Under the pieces are notes generated by a model. The model had not been told where the DNA came from. It saw nothing but the letters and a program-made list of their open reading frames with translations, and ran no database searches. Shown in pieces: positions 55,856 to 64,000 of a stretch of 64,000 bases of DNA (within the stretch, counting starts at the first letter, position 1; the number at the start of each line of letters is the position of its first letter). A program made the translations under genes and the position numbers. This DNA comes from Pseudomonas viridiflava (GTDB lineage: Bacteria; Pseudomonadota; Gammaproteobacteria; Pseudomonadales; Pseudomonadaceae), in contig NZ_UPSE01000363.1 of assembly GCF_900573885.1 (NCBI RefSeq), positions 124,001 to 188,000 of the forward strand. Direction: 5' to 3'.

Positions 55856-56266
55856 TTACAGCCAACCCAACCCTTTGGCCATGATGCCGGCGGTACCCAA
55901 CGCCACCACGACCAGAGCGCCAAAAATTATGCGGAAGTCTTCTCGCCTATCTTTTCTGATCTCTTTCACATCGGTCGCTACCACACCCAGGTCTCGGTGG
56001 ATGTATTCCAGATGCGATTCGAGTTTTGCTACACGCATTTCCATGTCGTTTCCTCCGGGCGGTTCGTTTCCAGCAGCACTAGGGATGGGCTTGTTCGCGT
56101 TGTCAGCGAGCTGATTGGTCTTGCGTTTGGCGTTGAGTTTCGCCAGCGCCTCCAGTGCGCGCGTATCGACCTTACTCATCGGGTTCGCCAAAAAGGCGGT
56201 TACGTCGAAGGTGCTTTTATCAATGCCTGCCATGGCTTCGTCCAGTTTGGTTATGAGTGCGTTCAC
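55856..56266 (-). CDS. Small tail-anchored protein with coiled coil (XhlA-like)
   Basis: The 136-residue frame starts at a GTG; an internal ATG (MAGIDKSTFD) is an alternative. Residues 70-112 form a coiled coil (MRVAKLESHLEYIHRDLGVVATDVKEIRKDRRED, positions by eye) and a membrane helix ends the protein (IIFGALVVVALGTAGIMAKGL). This layout resembles XhlA/holin-associated proteins of phages, but no lysis genes are near. Confidence 0.6.
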   Translation of the reverse strand: MNALITKLDEAMAGIDKSTFDVTAFLANPMSKVDTRALEALAKLNAKRKTNQLADNANKPIPSAAGNEPPGGNDMEMRVAKLESHLEYIHRDLGVVATDVKEIRKDRREDFRIIFGALVVVALGTAGIMAKGLGWL

Positions 56267-56568
56267 TACCTGGAGGGCTTTATCTGCCGCTTCCCGCGAG
56301 GCTTATCACCGCTCAGTTGGCCGTGGTGTAAGCGCTACAAAACACTAAGCCGCCAGCCAGCGTTCCGCTGCCGGACCGATTTGGCACATACGTGGGATCT
56401 GTAGCGGTGTGTCGCGATATACCGGCCTGCAATCGGAGGGTTTTAGCCAGGCGGGTGCGAATTGTTAATTTGCCACCATTGAACAGTCCTACGGCGATGT
56501 AGGAAGATTGCTAATGCTGTATGCGCATACAGCTATTTTGCCGTTTTCCTGCTGCCAAGGACGCACCG

Positions 56569-57261
56569 ATGTCACGTTGTCTGGTTCTGTTTTGCCTGCT
56601 TTTCTCCCTTACCCTCACTACCACCCATGCCGCCCCGCGCACGTTTGCCGAAGCCAAGAAGGCCGGTTGGAAGCTGTACGCGTCCAACCCGGTGGAGTTT
56701 TATTGCGGGTGTCGGTTTTCAGGGAACAAGGTCGATCTGAAAAGCTGCGGTTATGTGCCGCGAAAAAATGCGCAGCGCGCGTCGCGTATTGAGTGGGAGC
56801 ACATTGTTCCGGCGTGGGTGATTGGTCATCAGCGCCAATGCTGGCAGAAGGGAGGGCGTTCCAATTGCGCCCGCTCGGACAAAACGTATCGCCTGGCTGA
56901 GGCGGATTTGCACAATCTGGTGCCCAGCGTTGGCGAGGTGAATGGCGACCGCAGCAATTTTGGCTATGGCTGGTTGCCGCAAAAGCCGACCCAGTACGGC
57001 GCGTGCCCGATGGTGGTGGATTTCAAGGCCAGAAAGGCTATGCCGCGCCCGCAAGTGCGCGGCATGGTGGCGCGCACATATTTCTATATGAGCGAGCGTT
57101 ACGGCCTGCGCTTGTCCAAGCAGGACAAACGCATCTATGCCGCGTGGAACAAGCAGTATCCGGTGAAACCCTGGGAGTTGGCGCGCAACCAGAAAGTGGC
57201 GTGCGTGATGGGGCGCGGTAACCCGTATGTAGGCAAGGTGGATCTCAAAGCGTGCCGTTGA
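56569..57261 (+). CDS. endA: Periplasmic endonuclease I
   Basis: The ATG at 56569 has AAGGA seven bases upstream and gives 230 residues with a signal peptide (MSRCLVLFCLLFSLTLTTTHA). The core shows RIEWEHIVPAW with the catalytic His, ADLHNLVPSVGEVNGDRSNF, and several cysteines (CGCRF, CWQKGGRSNC) for disulfides. It degrades DNA in the periplasm or outside. It is unrelated to the HNH protein in the island. Confidence 0.93.
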   Translation: MSRCLVLFCLLFSLTLTTTHAAPRTFAEAKKAGWKLYASNPVEFYCGCRFSGNKVDLKSCGYVPRKNAQRASRIEWEHIVPAWVIGHQRQCWQKGGRSNCARSDKTYRLAEADLHNLVPSVGEVNGDRSNFGYGWLPQKPTQYGACPMVVDFKARKAMPRPQVRGMVARTYFYMSERYGLRLSKQDKRIYAAWNKQYPVKPWELARNQKVACVMGRGNPYVGKVDLKACR

Positions 57262-57276
57262 ACACGCCTTGCACTG

Positions 57277-58560
57277 TCACCCGCCCAGCCGGACGGCCAG
57301 GGCGGCGAGGGTAATCAGGAGCACCGGCAAGGTCAGCACGATGCCGACCTTGAAGTAGTAACCCCAGGTGATGCGAATGCCCTTGCGCGCCAGCACATGC
57401 AGCCACAGCAGGGTGGCCAGGCTGCCGATAGGGGTGATTTTCGGGCCCAGGTCGCAGCCGATCACGTTGGCGTAAATCATCGCTTCACGCACCACACCGA
57501 CGGCGGCGGAATCCTGAATCGACAGGGCGCCTATGAGCACGCTCGGCAGGTTATTCATCACCGATGACAGCAGCGCCGTGGTCAGACCGGTGCCCATGGC
57601 CGCGGCCCACACGCCATGCCCTGCGAAGTAATTCAGCAGTTGCGTCAGGTAGGCGGTAAGGCCGGCGTTTTTCAGCCCGTACACCACCAAATACATACCC
57701 AGTGAAAACACCACGATTTGCCACGGCGCATCGCGCAGCACGCGGCGGGTTGAAATTACATGGCCATGGGCGGCAACGGCATACAGCGCCGCGGCGCACA
57801 CACCGGCAATCACGCACACCGGAATGCCCAGAGGCTCCAGGGCAAACAAACCAATCAGCAGCACCACCAGCACGCCCACGCCGACGGCAAATGTCGGCCG
57901 GTCGCGAATGGCGTCGGCCGGCAGCTTGAGGTCTGCGGTGGCGTAGGTGAGCGGAATGTCGCGGCGGAAAAACAGGTACAGCACGCCTAGCGTCGCGGCG
58001 ACGCTGACCACGTTGACCGGCACCATCACCGCGGCGTAATCGTTGAAGCTGAGCTTGAAATAGTCGGCCGACACGATGTTTACCAGGTTCGACACCACCA
58101 ACGGCAGGCTGGCGGTGTCGGCGATAAAACCGGCTGCCATGACGAACGCCAGGGTGGCGGCGGGGGAGAAACGCAGGGCCAGCAGCAGCGAGATAACGAT
58201 GGGCGTGAGAATCAGCGCCGCGCCATCGTTGGCGAACAGCCCCGACACTGCCGCCCCCAGCAGCACGGTAAAGGCAAACAGTCGCCGCCCGTTGCCACGC
58301 GCCCAGCGCGCTACATGCAGCGCCGCCCATTCAAAGAATCCGGCCTCGTCGAGAATCAGACTGATCACGATCAGGGCAATAAAGGTGGCGGTGGCGTTCC
58401 ACACAATCGCCCACACGGTGGGAATGTCCTGCAGCCCGACCACGCCAAATGCCAACGCCAGCAGCGCACCGACCAGAGCTGACCAGCCGACGCCGAGCCC
58501 TTTGGGCTGCCAGATGACCAGAAGCATGGTGAAGGCGAAAATGAGGAAAGCGGTCAGCAT
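57277..58560 (-). CDS. arsB: Arsenite efflux pump ArsB
   Basis: The 427-residue protein has about 12 membrane helices and matches E. coli ArsB closely in memory: [56 protein letters not shown] and [20 protein letters not shown]. It exports arsenite and antimonite by antiport or with ArsA. No arsR, arsC, arsA or arsH lies nearby, so it is an orphan copy. Confidence 0.92.
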   Translation of the reverse strand: MLTAFLIFAFTMLLVIWQPKGLGVGWSALVGALLALAFGVVGLQDIPTVWAIVWNATATFIALIVISLILDEAGFFEWAALHVARWARGNGRRLFAFTVLLGAAVSGLFANDGAALILTPIVISLLLALRFSPAATLAFVMAAGFIADTASLPLVVSNLVNIVSADYFKLSFNDYAAVMVPVNVVSVAATLGVLYLFFRRDIPLTYATADLKLPADAIRDRPTFAVGVGVLVVLLIGLFALEPLGIPVCVIAGVCAAALYAVAAHGHVISTRRVLRDAPWQIVVFSLGMYLVVYGLKNAGLTAYLTQLLNYFAGHGVWAAAMGTGLTTALLSSVMNNLPSVLIGALSIQDSAAVGVVREAMIYANVIGCDLGPKITPIGSLATLLWLHVLARKGIRITWGYYFKVGIVLTLPVLLITLAALAVRLGG

Positions 58561-58689
58561 TGGTCGGCTCGGGTGGGGACGGGTGTGGGATCTCAGCGTA
58601 TTTGTGGCGGGTTCGCAAGCGCCGTTGTCTAAGACGCGCGGGTGCGGCTGGGTGGTTGCAGTGGTCTGGGAGCGCGGGTGCGCTAAACG

Positions 58690-58790
58690 CGTCGCGGCTG
58701 AAGCCGCTCCTACAGGGTGACGCGGGGGTTTGGCAGGTGTGGCCCGGTTCGGAATTCTGGATCCCCGCGTTCGCGAGGATGACGATGGTT
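58690..58790. repeat. REP half and ATTCCCGCG-type repeat
   Basis: A half REP (GTCGCGGCTGAAGCCGCTCC, 58689-58708) and a GGATCCCCGCGTTCGCGAGG unit (58759-58778) lie in the 287-bp gap between arsB and the DUF1254 gene. No gene is seen there. Confidence 0.65.
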
Positions 58791-58847
58791 GTGGCGGGCA
58801 CTTTTGTTGACGATTCAGAGTTTAGAGTTGTGGTCTTTGCGCCGCGG

Positions 58848-60242
58848 CTATGGCTGCACTGTGATCACCGGGGGTTTCCATTGGCCGTTGGCCACTTGCG
58901 GTTGGGGTTGATACAGCCGCAGTACGCCGTAAAACGGGCCGGGCGGCACGGGTAGCCAGTTGCTTTCAAGGGCAATGCCCGGTGTCACGCGTTGCAGGTA
59001 AAGCGTCAGGCCGCCGTCGGGGTCGCGTTGCAATCGGCTGAGCATGCGCGAATTGACGAGGTAGCGATTCAGGCGGTTGTCGATCAGCAGTTTGGTGTTG
59101 GCGTCGTACAGGGTCAGCGACCAGAACGCATCCACCGGCGGCAACTGATCCTTGGCGAAGTGCAGGGCGTACCGCTTGCGCAGGCCGTTAAGCGGCTGCT
59201 GGTATTCATCGTTGAAGTAGCCAATGAAATTTGCCTCGTCGGACGACGCGGCGAACAGCGCGACGGCGGCGCCGGCGTAGCGGCCCAGATAATTGTTGGC
59301 CAGGTGCTCGCGGTCGCCGAACAGCTCGGTAGTGGGAATGAGCCCGGTGTCGATTTCCGAACTGCGGAACGCGGCGAATTCTGCCCGTGCTGCGTCGATG
59401 CCGGCTTGCAGGGCTTTGTATTGCGTGGGCGTCAGGCGATCTTCGATAAATGGCTGATCGCTGTCGATGCCGATGTTGGCAAAGCGCCGACGCAGGGCCA
59501 CTTCCGAGGCGTGGGGCGGCGCAAAGCGCAGCAGAAAATCCATCAGCCGAAAGGCCGTCGGCGTGGTGCTGGTGTCCGCGCTGGGCACGGGCCAGTCGAG
59601 CCTCTGGGCCGTGGGGCGGGCTTCCAGTTTCAAATAGCTGCTCAGCGGTTTCAGCGTGTAGCCCTGCTGCACGCGGCGCATTTTGGCCATGTCGCCGGGG
59701 TCGAACAGCTGGGTGCGGTAGAGCGCGTAGACAATGCTGCTTTCGCTGCGGATTACCTGGTCGATGTCTGCCGGTGTCGCGCCTTGCCAATCCGGGCCGG
59801 CGATCAGATAGCGTCCGCCTTTGCGGCCGGTGGTTCGGCTGCCGAGGTAGGCGAAGTTATGGGTGAAAATATCGGTCAGTTGCACGGAGAAGTAGCGGTT
59901 GCTGTCGACTGCCGGCAAGGTCATGACAATGGGCTCGGCGCGCACGTCGAGCCAGGCGAACGAGTAGCGGGTGTCGGCAATCGGCGATTGCACCGCCGTG
60001 GTTTTGCCGTTGTAGACATCACTGTTGTGCGAAACGCGATTGAACGGCGCCTGGTACGCCGTGCTTTCCGTATCCACGGCCTGGATGTACAGCGTTTTGT
60101 ACATCTCTAGCATGGGATAGCCGTAAATGTAGGCGTCTTTGGCAATGGCCTCGGCCTCCAGCGGTTCTACCTTGACCTCGGCATGCACGCCGCCGCCCAA
60201 CGACAAACCAATAAACAGCGCAAACAACGCAGTTGATTTCAT
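58848..60242 (-). CDS. Exported DUF1254/DUF1214 protein
   Basis: The 464-residue protein has a signal peptide (MKSTALFALFIGLSLGGGVHA), an N-terminal DUF1254 domain (30-160, AYIYGYPMLEMYKTLY; YSFAWLDVRAEPIVMTLP) and a C-terminal DUF1214 domain (350-460, FWSLTLYDANTKLLIDNRLNRYLVN). The family is common in bacteria and has no firmly established enzyme activity. It is divergent from the WG-repeat gene. Confidence 0.88.
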   Translation of the reverse strand: MKSTALFALFIGLSLGGGVHAEVKVEPLEAEAIAKDAYIYGYPMLEMYKTLYIQAVDTESTAYQAPFNRVSHNSDVYNGKTTAVQSPIADTRYSFAWLDVRAEPIVMTLPAVDSNRYFSVQLTDIFTHNFAYLGSRTTGRKGGRYLIAGPDWQGATPADIDQVIRSESSIVYALYRTQLFDPGDMAKMRRVQQGYTLKPLSSYLKLEARPTAQRLDWPVPSADTSTTPTAFRLMDFLLRFAPPHASEVALRRRFANIGIDSDQPFIEDRLTPTQYKALQAGIDAARAEFAAFRSSEIDTGLIPTTELFGDREHLANNYLGRYAGAAVALFAASSDEANFIGYFNDEYQQPLNGLRKRYALHFAKDQLPPVDAFWSLTLYDANTKLLIDNRLNRYLVNSRMLSRLQRDPDGGLTLYLQRVTPGIALESNWLPVPPGPFYGVLRLYQPQPQVANGQWKPPVITVQP

Positions 60243-60356
60243 GCAGGGCGCCTGTAGCAGGTGAGGGCGGTTTCACGTATTCGCTGCGCGGCCATTGTCG
60301 AACCGCCATGGCTTCAGGGATAAAGAGCAGCGTTCCGTTAAGGGGGTTCCGTGTAT

Positions 60357-60902
60357 ATGTCTAGCATTCCCGCCGCACTCTTGCGCTGCGCGTTGCTGTT
60401 TGTACTTTTTATAGGCAGCGCACACGCTAGCGAATGGCCGCTGTGGTGCTTCTACTCGCCGGCTGACAGCGAAGATGGCCTTACTCAATTCAAGCACTGC
60501 GCCCGCCGCAGCGGCACCACGGTGGAGCTGGCGCCCGAGCATTTCAAACGCCTGGACTTCGAAGGCGATGGCCTCGCCAGCGCACACATCGACGGCGAGA
60601 TGTATTACATCAACCGCCAAGGCAAATTCCTCCACGTGCTGACCTTCGACAACGGCGCCGATTATTTTGAAGAGGGCCTGGTGCGCGCCTGGGTCAACGG
60701 CAAGGTGGGTTATTACGACGTAAATCTGCAACCGGTGATTCCCGCCATCTATGACTGGGGCACGCCATTCGCGCAAGGCCGCGCCGAGGTGTGCCAGGGC
60801 TGTAGCCGCGGTCCTGCCGACGCCGACGGGCACTGGGCGATGGGCGGCGGGAAATGGGGCGTGATTGACCGCACCGGAAAATTAGTCGAACCGTTGCGTT
60901 AA
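60357..60902 (+). CDS. Exported WG-repeat protein
   Basis: The ATG at 60357 gives 181 residues; a GTG two codons earlier is an alternative. A signal peptide (ALLRCALLFVLFIGSAHA) is followed by two or three WG-type repeats (YYINRQGKFLHVL, AWVNGKVGYYDVNLQPVI, GGGKWGVIDRTGKLV). WG repeats form beta-propeller-like or solenoid structures for binding. The function is unknown. Confidence 0.8.
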   Translation: MSSIPAALLRCALLFVLFIGSAHASEWPLWCFYSPADSEDGLTQFKHCARRSGTTVELAPEHFKRLDFEGDGLASAHIDGEMYYINRQGKFLHVLTFDNGADYFEEGLVRAWVNGKVGYYDVNLQPVIPAIYDWGTPFAQGRAEVCQGCSRGPADADGHWAMGGGKWGVIDRTGKLVEPLR

Positions 60903-61043
60903 CGCCCCGCGCTGTGCCGTTTGCAGGAGCGAGCTCTATCGCAAGCCAGCCCCGCCGGGCTGTGTGCCAAGCCGGATGCAATTTGCCCCGTGCTCCGCTA
61001 GCATTAGCCCCACTTTCTTGCCCCCCAGTTGCGACGGTTTTCG

Positions 61044-63113
61044 ATGAGTTATCAGGTTCTTGCACGTAAATGGCGTCCGCGCTCGTTCCGCGAAATGGTC
61101 GGCCAGACCCATGTGCTCAAGGCTCTGATCAACGCGCTGGACAGCCAGCGCCTGCACCACGCCTATCTGTTCACCGGCACCCGCGGTGTGGGCAAAACCA
61201 CCATCGCGCGCATCATTGCCAAGTGCCTCAACTGCGAAACCGGCATCAGTTCCACGCCGTGTGGCACCTGCTCGGTGTGCAAAGAGATTGATGAAGGCCG
61301 TTTTGTCGACCTGATTGAAGTGGACGCCGCCAGCCGTACCAAGGTGGAAGACACCCGCGAGCTGCTCGACAACGTGCAATACGCCCCCAGCCGTGGCCGC
61401 TTCAAGGTTTACCTGATCGACGAAGTGCACATGCTGTCTTCGCACTCGTTCAACGCCTTGCTGAAAACCCTCGAAGAGCCGCCACCCCACGTCAAGTTCC
61501 TGCTGGCTACCACCGACCCGCAGAAGCTGCCCGTCACCATTCTTTCCCGCTGCCTGCAGTTCTCGCTGAAGAACATGCCGCCTGAGCGTGTGGTCGAGCA
61601 TTTGACCCACGTACTCGGCGTAGAGCAGGTGCCGTTTGAAGACGACGCCCTGTGGTTGCTAGGCCGCGCCGCCGACGGTTCGATGCGCGACGCCATGAGC
61701 CTCACCGATCAGGCCATTGCCTTCGGTGAGGGCAAAGTGCTGGCTGCCGATGTGCGCGCCATGCTCGGCACGCTGGATCACGGCCAGGTGTACGGCGTGC
61801 TGCACGCATTGCTGGAAGGCGATGCGCGGGCGCTGATCGAAGCCATTCGCCACCTGGCCGAGCAAGGCCCGGACTGGGCCGGCGTGCTGGCAGAAATTCT
61901 CAACGTGTTGCACCGCGTCGCCATCGCCCAGGCGTTGCCGGAAGCGGTGGACAACGGCCAGGGCGACCGCGACCGCGTGCTGGCGCTGGCCCAGGCGCTG
62001 CCTGCCGAAGACGTACAGTTCTATTACCAGATGGGCCTGATCGGTCGCCGCGATTTGCCGCTGGCACCGGACCCGCGCAGTGGCTTTGAAATGGTGCTGC
62101 TGCGGATGTTGGCCTTCCGCCCGGCCGATACGGGCGATGGGCCGAGGGTGGCGCTAAAGCCACTCGGGATTAGCCAGGCCACTGCTGATCCCCGACCTCA
62201 ACCAGTGGCCGGCGCAGCCATGGCCGCGCCGGTCGCTGCTATTGCAGCGCCTGAGCCGGTTGCGCCCGCGCCAGTCCCTGAGCCGCAGGTCGTTGCGCCT
62301 GAGCCGGAACCTGCGCCTGTTGCTGCCCCTGTCGAGCCGCAACCTCAACCAGAGCCCAGGCCGGAACCCGAACCTGTAGCCGCCGCTCCCATCGATTTGC
62401 CGTGGGAAGAGCAGAAACCTGCGGCCGTTGCCCCTGTTCCGGTTCCCGAGCTGATCAGCGTGCCTGCCGAGGTCGCCCCGGCGCCGCTGACGCCGACGCC
62501 TGCGCCGGTCGCCGTGCAAACCGAAGCCGCCGTGGTCATCAACACACCGGCCGATGTCAGCGACGACGATGACGACGAGCCGCCACCCGGCGACGACGAT
62601 TACTACATTGCCGAAGGCGAAACCGACGCCTACCTCGATGCGCTGGATTCCATGGGCATCGACACCCCGGCCCCGGCGGATCTGGCGCCATTGCCCGCCG
62701 CCAAACCGGCCACGGGTCTGGCGGCGGAGTGGCTGGAGCTGTTTCCGCGCCTGGGCATTACCGGTCTCACCGGCAGCATTGCCGCCAACTGCAGCCTGGT
62801 GGCGGTAGACGGCGACACCTGGACCCTGCACCTGGACCCCGGCCAAAGCGCGCTCTTTAATGCCACTCAGCAGCGGCGCCTGAACGAGGCGCTGGACGCC
62901 TACCACAAGCGCCCGATCAAGCTGGAAATCGAGCTGCGCACGCCCGAGCAGGAAACCCCGGCGCAGGCCGCGGCCCGCAAACGCGCCAATCGCCAGCGCT
63001 CGGCGGAGGCGTCGATTCATGACGATCCATTGATCAAAGAAATGATTCAGCAATTCGCCGCGACCATTCGCGACGGCACCATTGAGCCTGTGGACGCCCC
63101 CGTGGCGTCGTGA
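61044..63113 (+). CDS. dnaX: DNA polymerase III subunits tau/gamma
   Basis: The ATG at 61044 (MSYQVLARKWRPRSF) gives 689 residues. The clamp-loader ATPase has Walker A GTRGVGKTT near 45, a zinc-binding cysteine set (CLNC..CGTCSVC), DEVHM for Walker B and SRC sensor 1. Residues 380-555 are a Pro/Ala/Glu-rich linker and the tau C-terminal domains follow (560-689) for DnaB and the alpha subunit. Order dnaX-ybaB-recR is standard. Confidence 0.96.
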   Translation: MSYQVLARKWRPRSFREMVGQTHVLKALINALDSQRLHHAYLFTGTRGVGKTTIARIIAKCLNCETGISSTPCGTCSVCKEIDEGRFVDLIEVDAASRTKVEDTRELLDNVQYAPSRGRFKVYLIDEVHMLSSHSFNALLKTLEEPPPHVKFLLATTDPQKLPVTILSRCLQFSLKNMPPERVVEHLTHVLGVEQVPFEDDALWLLGRAADGSMRDAMSLTDQAIAFGEGKVLAADVRAMLGTLDHGQVYGVLHALLEGDARALIEAIRHLAEQGPDWAGVLAEILNVLHRVAIAQALPEAVDNGQGDRDRVLALAQALPAEDVQFYYQMGLIGRRDLPLAPDPRSGFEMVLLRMLAFRPADTGDGPRVALKPLGISQATADPRPQPVAGAAMAAPVAAIAAPEPVAPAPVPEPQVVAPEPEPAPVAAPVEPQPQPEPRPEPEPVAAAPIDLPWEEQKPAAVAPVPVPELISVPAEVAPAPLTPTPAPVAVQTEAAVVINTPADVSDDDDDEPPPGDDDYYIAEGETDAYLDALDSMGIDTPAPADLAPLPAAKPATGLAAEWLELFPRLGITGLTGSIAANCSLVAVDGDTWTLHLDPGQSALFNATQQRRLNEALDAYHKRPIKLEIELRTPEQETPAQAAARKRANRQRSAEASIHDDPLIKEMIQQFAATIRDGTIEPVDAPVAS

Positions 63114-63140
63114 AGCATTACTTAACCTGAGGTGATTCCC

Positions 63141-63467
63141 ATGATGAAAGGTGGCATGGCCGGCCTGATGAAGCAGGCGCAGCAGATGCAGGAAAAAATG
63201 GCCAAGATGCAGGAAGAACTGGCCAACGCCGAAGTGACCGGTCAAGCCGGCGCTGGGCTGGTGAGCGTGGTGATGACCGGGCGTCATGACGTCAAACGCA
63301 TCACCCTCGACGACAGCCTGATGCAGGAAGACAAGGAAGTGCTCGAAGACCTGATTGCCGCAGCGGTTAACGATGCGGTGCGCAAGGTTGAGCAGAGCAG
63401 CCAGGAAAAAATGGGTGGCATGACCGCCGGCATGCAACTCCCCCCAGGCTTCAAAATGCCTTTTTGA
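63141..63467 (+). CDS. ybaB: YbaB/EbfC nucleoid-associated protein
   Basis: The ATG at 63141 has GAGG at normal distance and gives 108 residues, starting [20 protein letters not shown] and ending LPPGFKMPF. The protein forms small dimers that bind DNA. It lies between dnaX (27 bases upstream) and recR. Confidence 0.95.
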   Translation: MMKGGMAGLMKQAQQMQEKMAKMQEELANAEVTGQAGAGLVSVVMTGRHDVKRITLDDSLMQEDKEVLEDLIAAAVNDAVRKVEQSSQEKMGGMTAGMQLPPGFKMPF

Positions 63468-63589
63468 TTGATCGACGCGTCCAGGCGATGCACAGGGCGG
63501 CGTTGGCGGTGAGCTCGGCGTCCTCATGGGCTTGAGCCCACTGCGGGGCCTCGCTCACCGGCGCCTTGCCCGGTACAAGCACTGATTTT

Positions 63590-63653
63590 GTAGGAGCGGC
63601 TTTAGCCGCGATGCTCTTGATGCAAAAAGCATCGCGGCTAAAGCCGCTCCTAC
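63590..63653. repeat. Perfect paired REP element before recR
   Basis: Arms 63590-63615 and 63628-63653 are perfectly inverted over 26 bases (GTAGGAGCGGCTTTAGCCGC start) with a 12-base loop. It interrupts the ybaB-recR gap 42 bases before recR. Confidence 0.92.
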
Positions 63654-63694
63654 GAGAGTTACCCGCTTTTTCTTACGGTATTGGATTTCCTTCA

Positions 63695-64000
63695 ATGAGC
63701 TTTAGCCCGCTGATTCGCCAACTCATCGATTCGCTGCGCATTCTTCCCGGCGTCGGGCAGAAGACTGCCCAGCGCATGGCGTTGCAGATGCTCGAGCGTG
63801 ATCGCAGCGGCGCATTGCGCCTGGCGCAGGCGTTGACCCAGGCGATGGAGGGCGTAGGCCACTGCCAGCAATGCCGCACGCTCAGCGAAGATGCGATTTG
63901 CCAGACCTGCCAGGATCCGCGTCGCGACGACAGCATTCTGTGCGTAGTGGAAGGTCCCATGGATGTGAACGCGGTCGAGCAGACGGGCTTTCGTGGCCGC
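63695..64000 (+). CDS. recR: Recombination protein RecR, N-terminal part (partial)
   Basis: The ATG at 63695 opens a frame that runs off the window after 102 codons. It shows [20 protein letters not shown], the helix-hairpin-helix [13 protein letters not shown], the zinc finger CQQCRTL..CQTC and the start of the Toprim domain ([14 protein letters not shown]). RecR with RecO loads RecA at gaps. Confidence 0.96.
   Translation, partial: MSFSPLIRQLIDSLRILPGVGQKTAQRMALQMLERDRSGALRLAQALTQAMEGVGHCQQCRTLSEDAICQTCQDPRRDDSILCVVEGPMDVNAVEQTGFRGR

Noticed and set aside
55856..56266. Phage lysis cassette
   Set aside because: Only one XhlA-like protein is present; no holin, endolysin or spanin is near.
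61029..61043. Upstream start for dnaX five codons earlier
   Set aside because: The conserved N-terminus MSYQVLARKWRP starts at 61044.

Overview
The window is a 64 kb stretch of a Pseudomonas chromosome. High-GC coding sequence is packed in operons. The gene order guanine deaminase, xdhC, xdhB, xdhA, alkane hydroxylase, GntR, smc, zipA, ligA and then dnaX, ybaB, recR is, from memory, the order seen in P. aeruginosa, as is comEC, exbB, exbD, lpxK, Trm112-like, kdsB, phosphatase, murB. Paired REP hairpins of the GTAGGAGCGG type also fit the genus. No tRNA, 16S/23S rRNA or CRISPR array was seen.

Left part (1-16.8 kb): the end of etfA, a secreted or anchored alpha/beta hydrolase, an envelope lipoprotein pair (DUF4398 and OmpA-like), a MocR-type regulator, an operon of von Willebrand lipoprotein, ECF-like sigma factor and membrane anti-sigma, then the envelope block comEC to murB.

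Centre-left (16.8-32.5 kb): an almost complete purine catabolic regulon. GuaD and XdhABC turn guanine, hypoxanthine and xanthine into urate. PuuD, 5-hydroxyisourate hydrolase and UraD carry urate to allantoin. PuuE, allantoicase and AllA finish to glyoxylate and urea. An AzgA-type permease and a GntR/FCD regulator are included. Two different operator-like motifs recur at these promoters: TTGTRTACAA at four sites, and TGACTYTTKGGTCA at three.

Centre-right (32.8-48 kb): a phosphoethanolamine transferase, an AlkB alkane monooxygenase with a divergent GntR regulator, smc-zipA-ligA, an HU-like protein, a chemoreceptor and a two-PAN-domain phosphodiesterase.

Island (48.07-55.43 kb): the 4.5S SRP RNA gene ffs is present twice as a perfect 134-bp direct repeat, with about 7.1 kb of lower-GC accessory DNA between the copies. 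Inside are a decayed tyrosine-integrase fragment next to the left copy, a two-gene HEPN plus SIR2-like module, a two-transmembrane coiled-coil protein, a retron-type reverse transcriptase with a candidate msr-msd RNA and a small ORF overlapping it, and an endonuclease VII-like HNH protein. This looks like a stranded defence island at ffs. It is the most novel part of the window.

Right end (55.5-64 kb): two small unassigned genes, periplasmic endonuclease I, an orphan arsenite pump, a DUF1254 protein, a WG-repeat protein, dnaX, ybaB and the start of recR. Four families of dispersed palindromic repeats fill many intergenic gaps.
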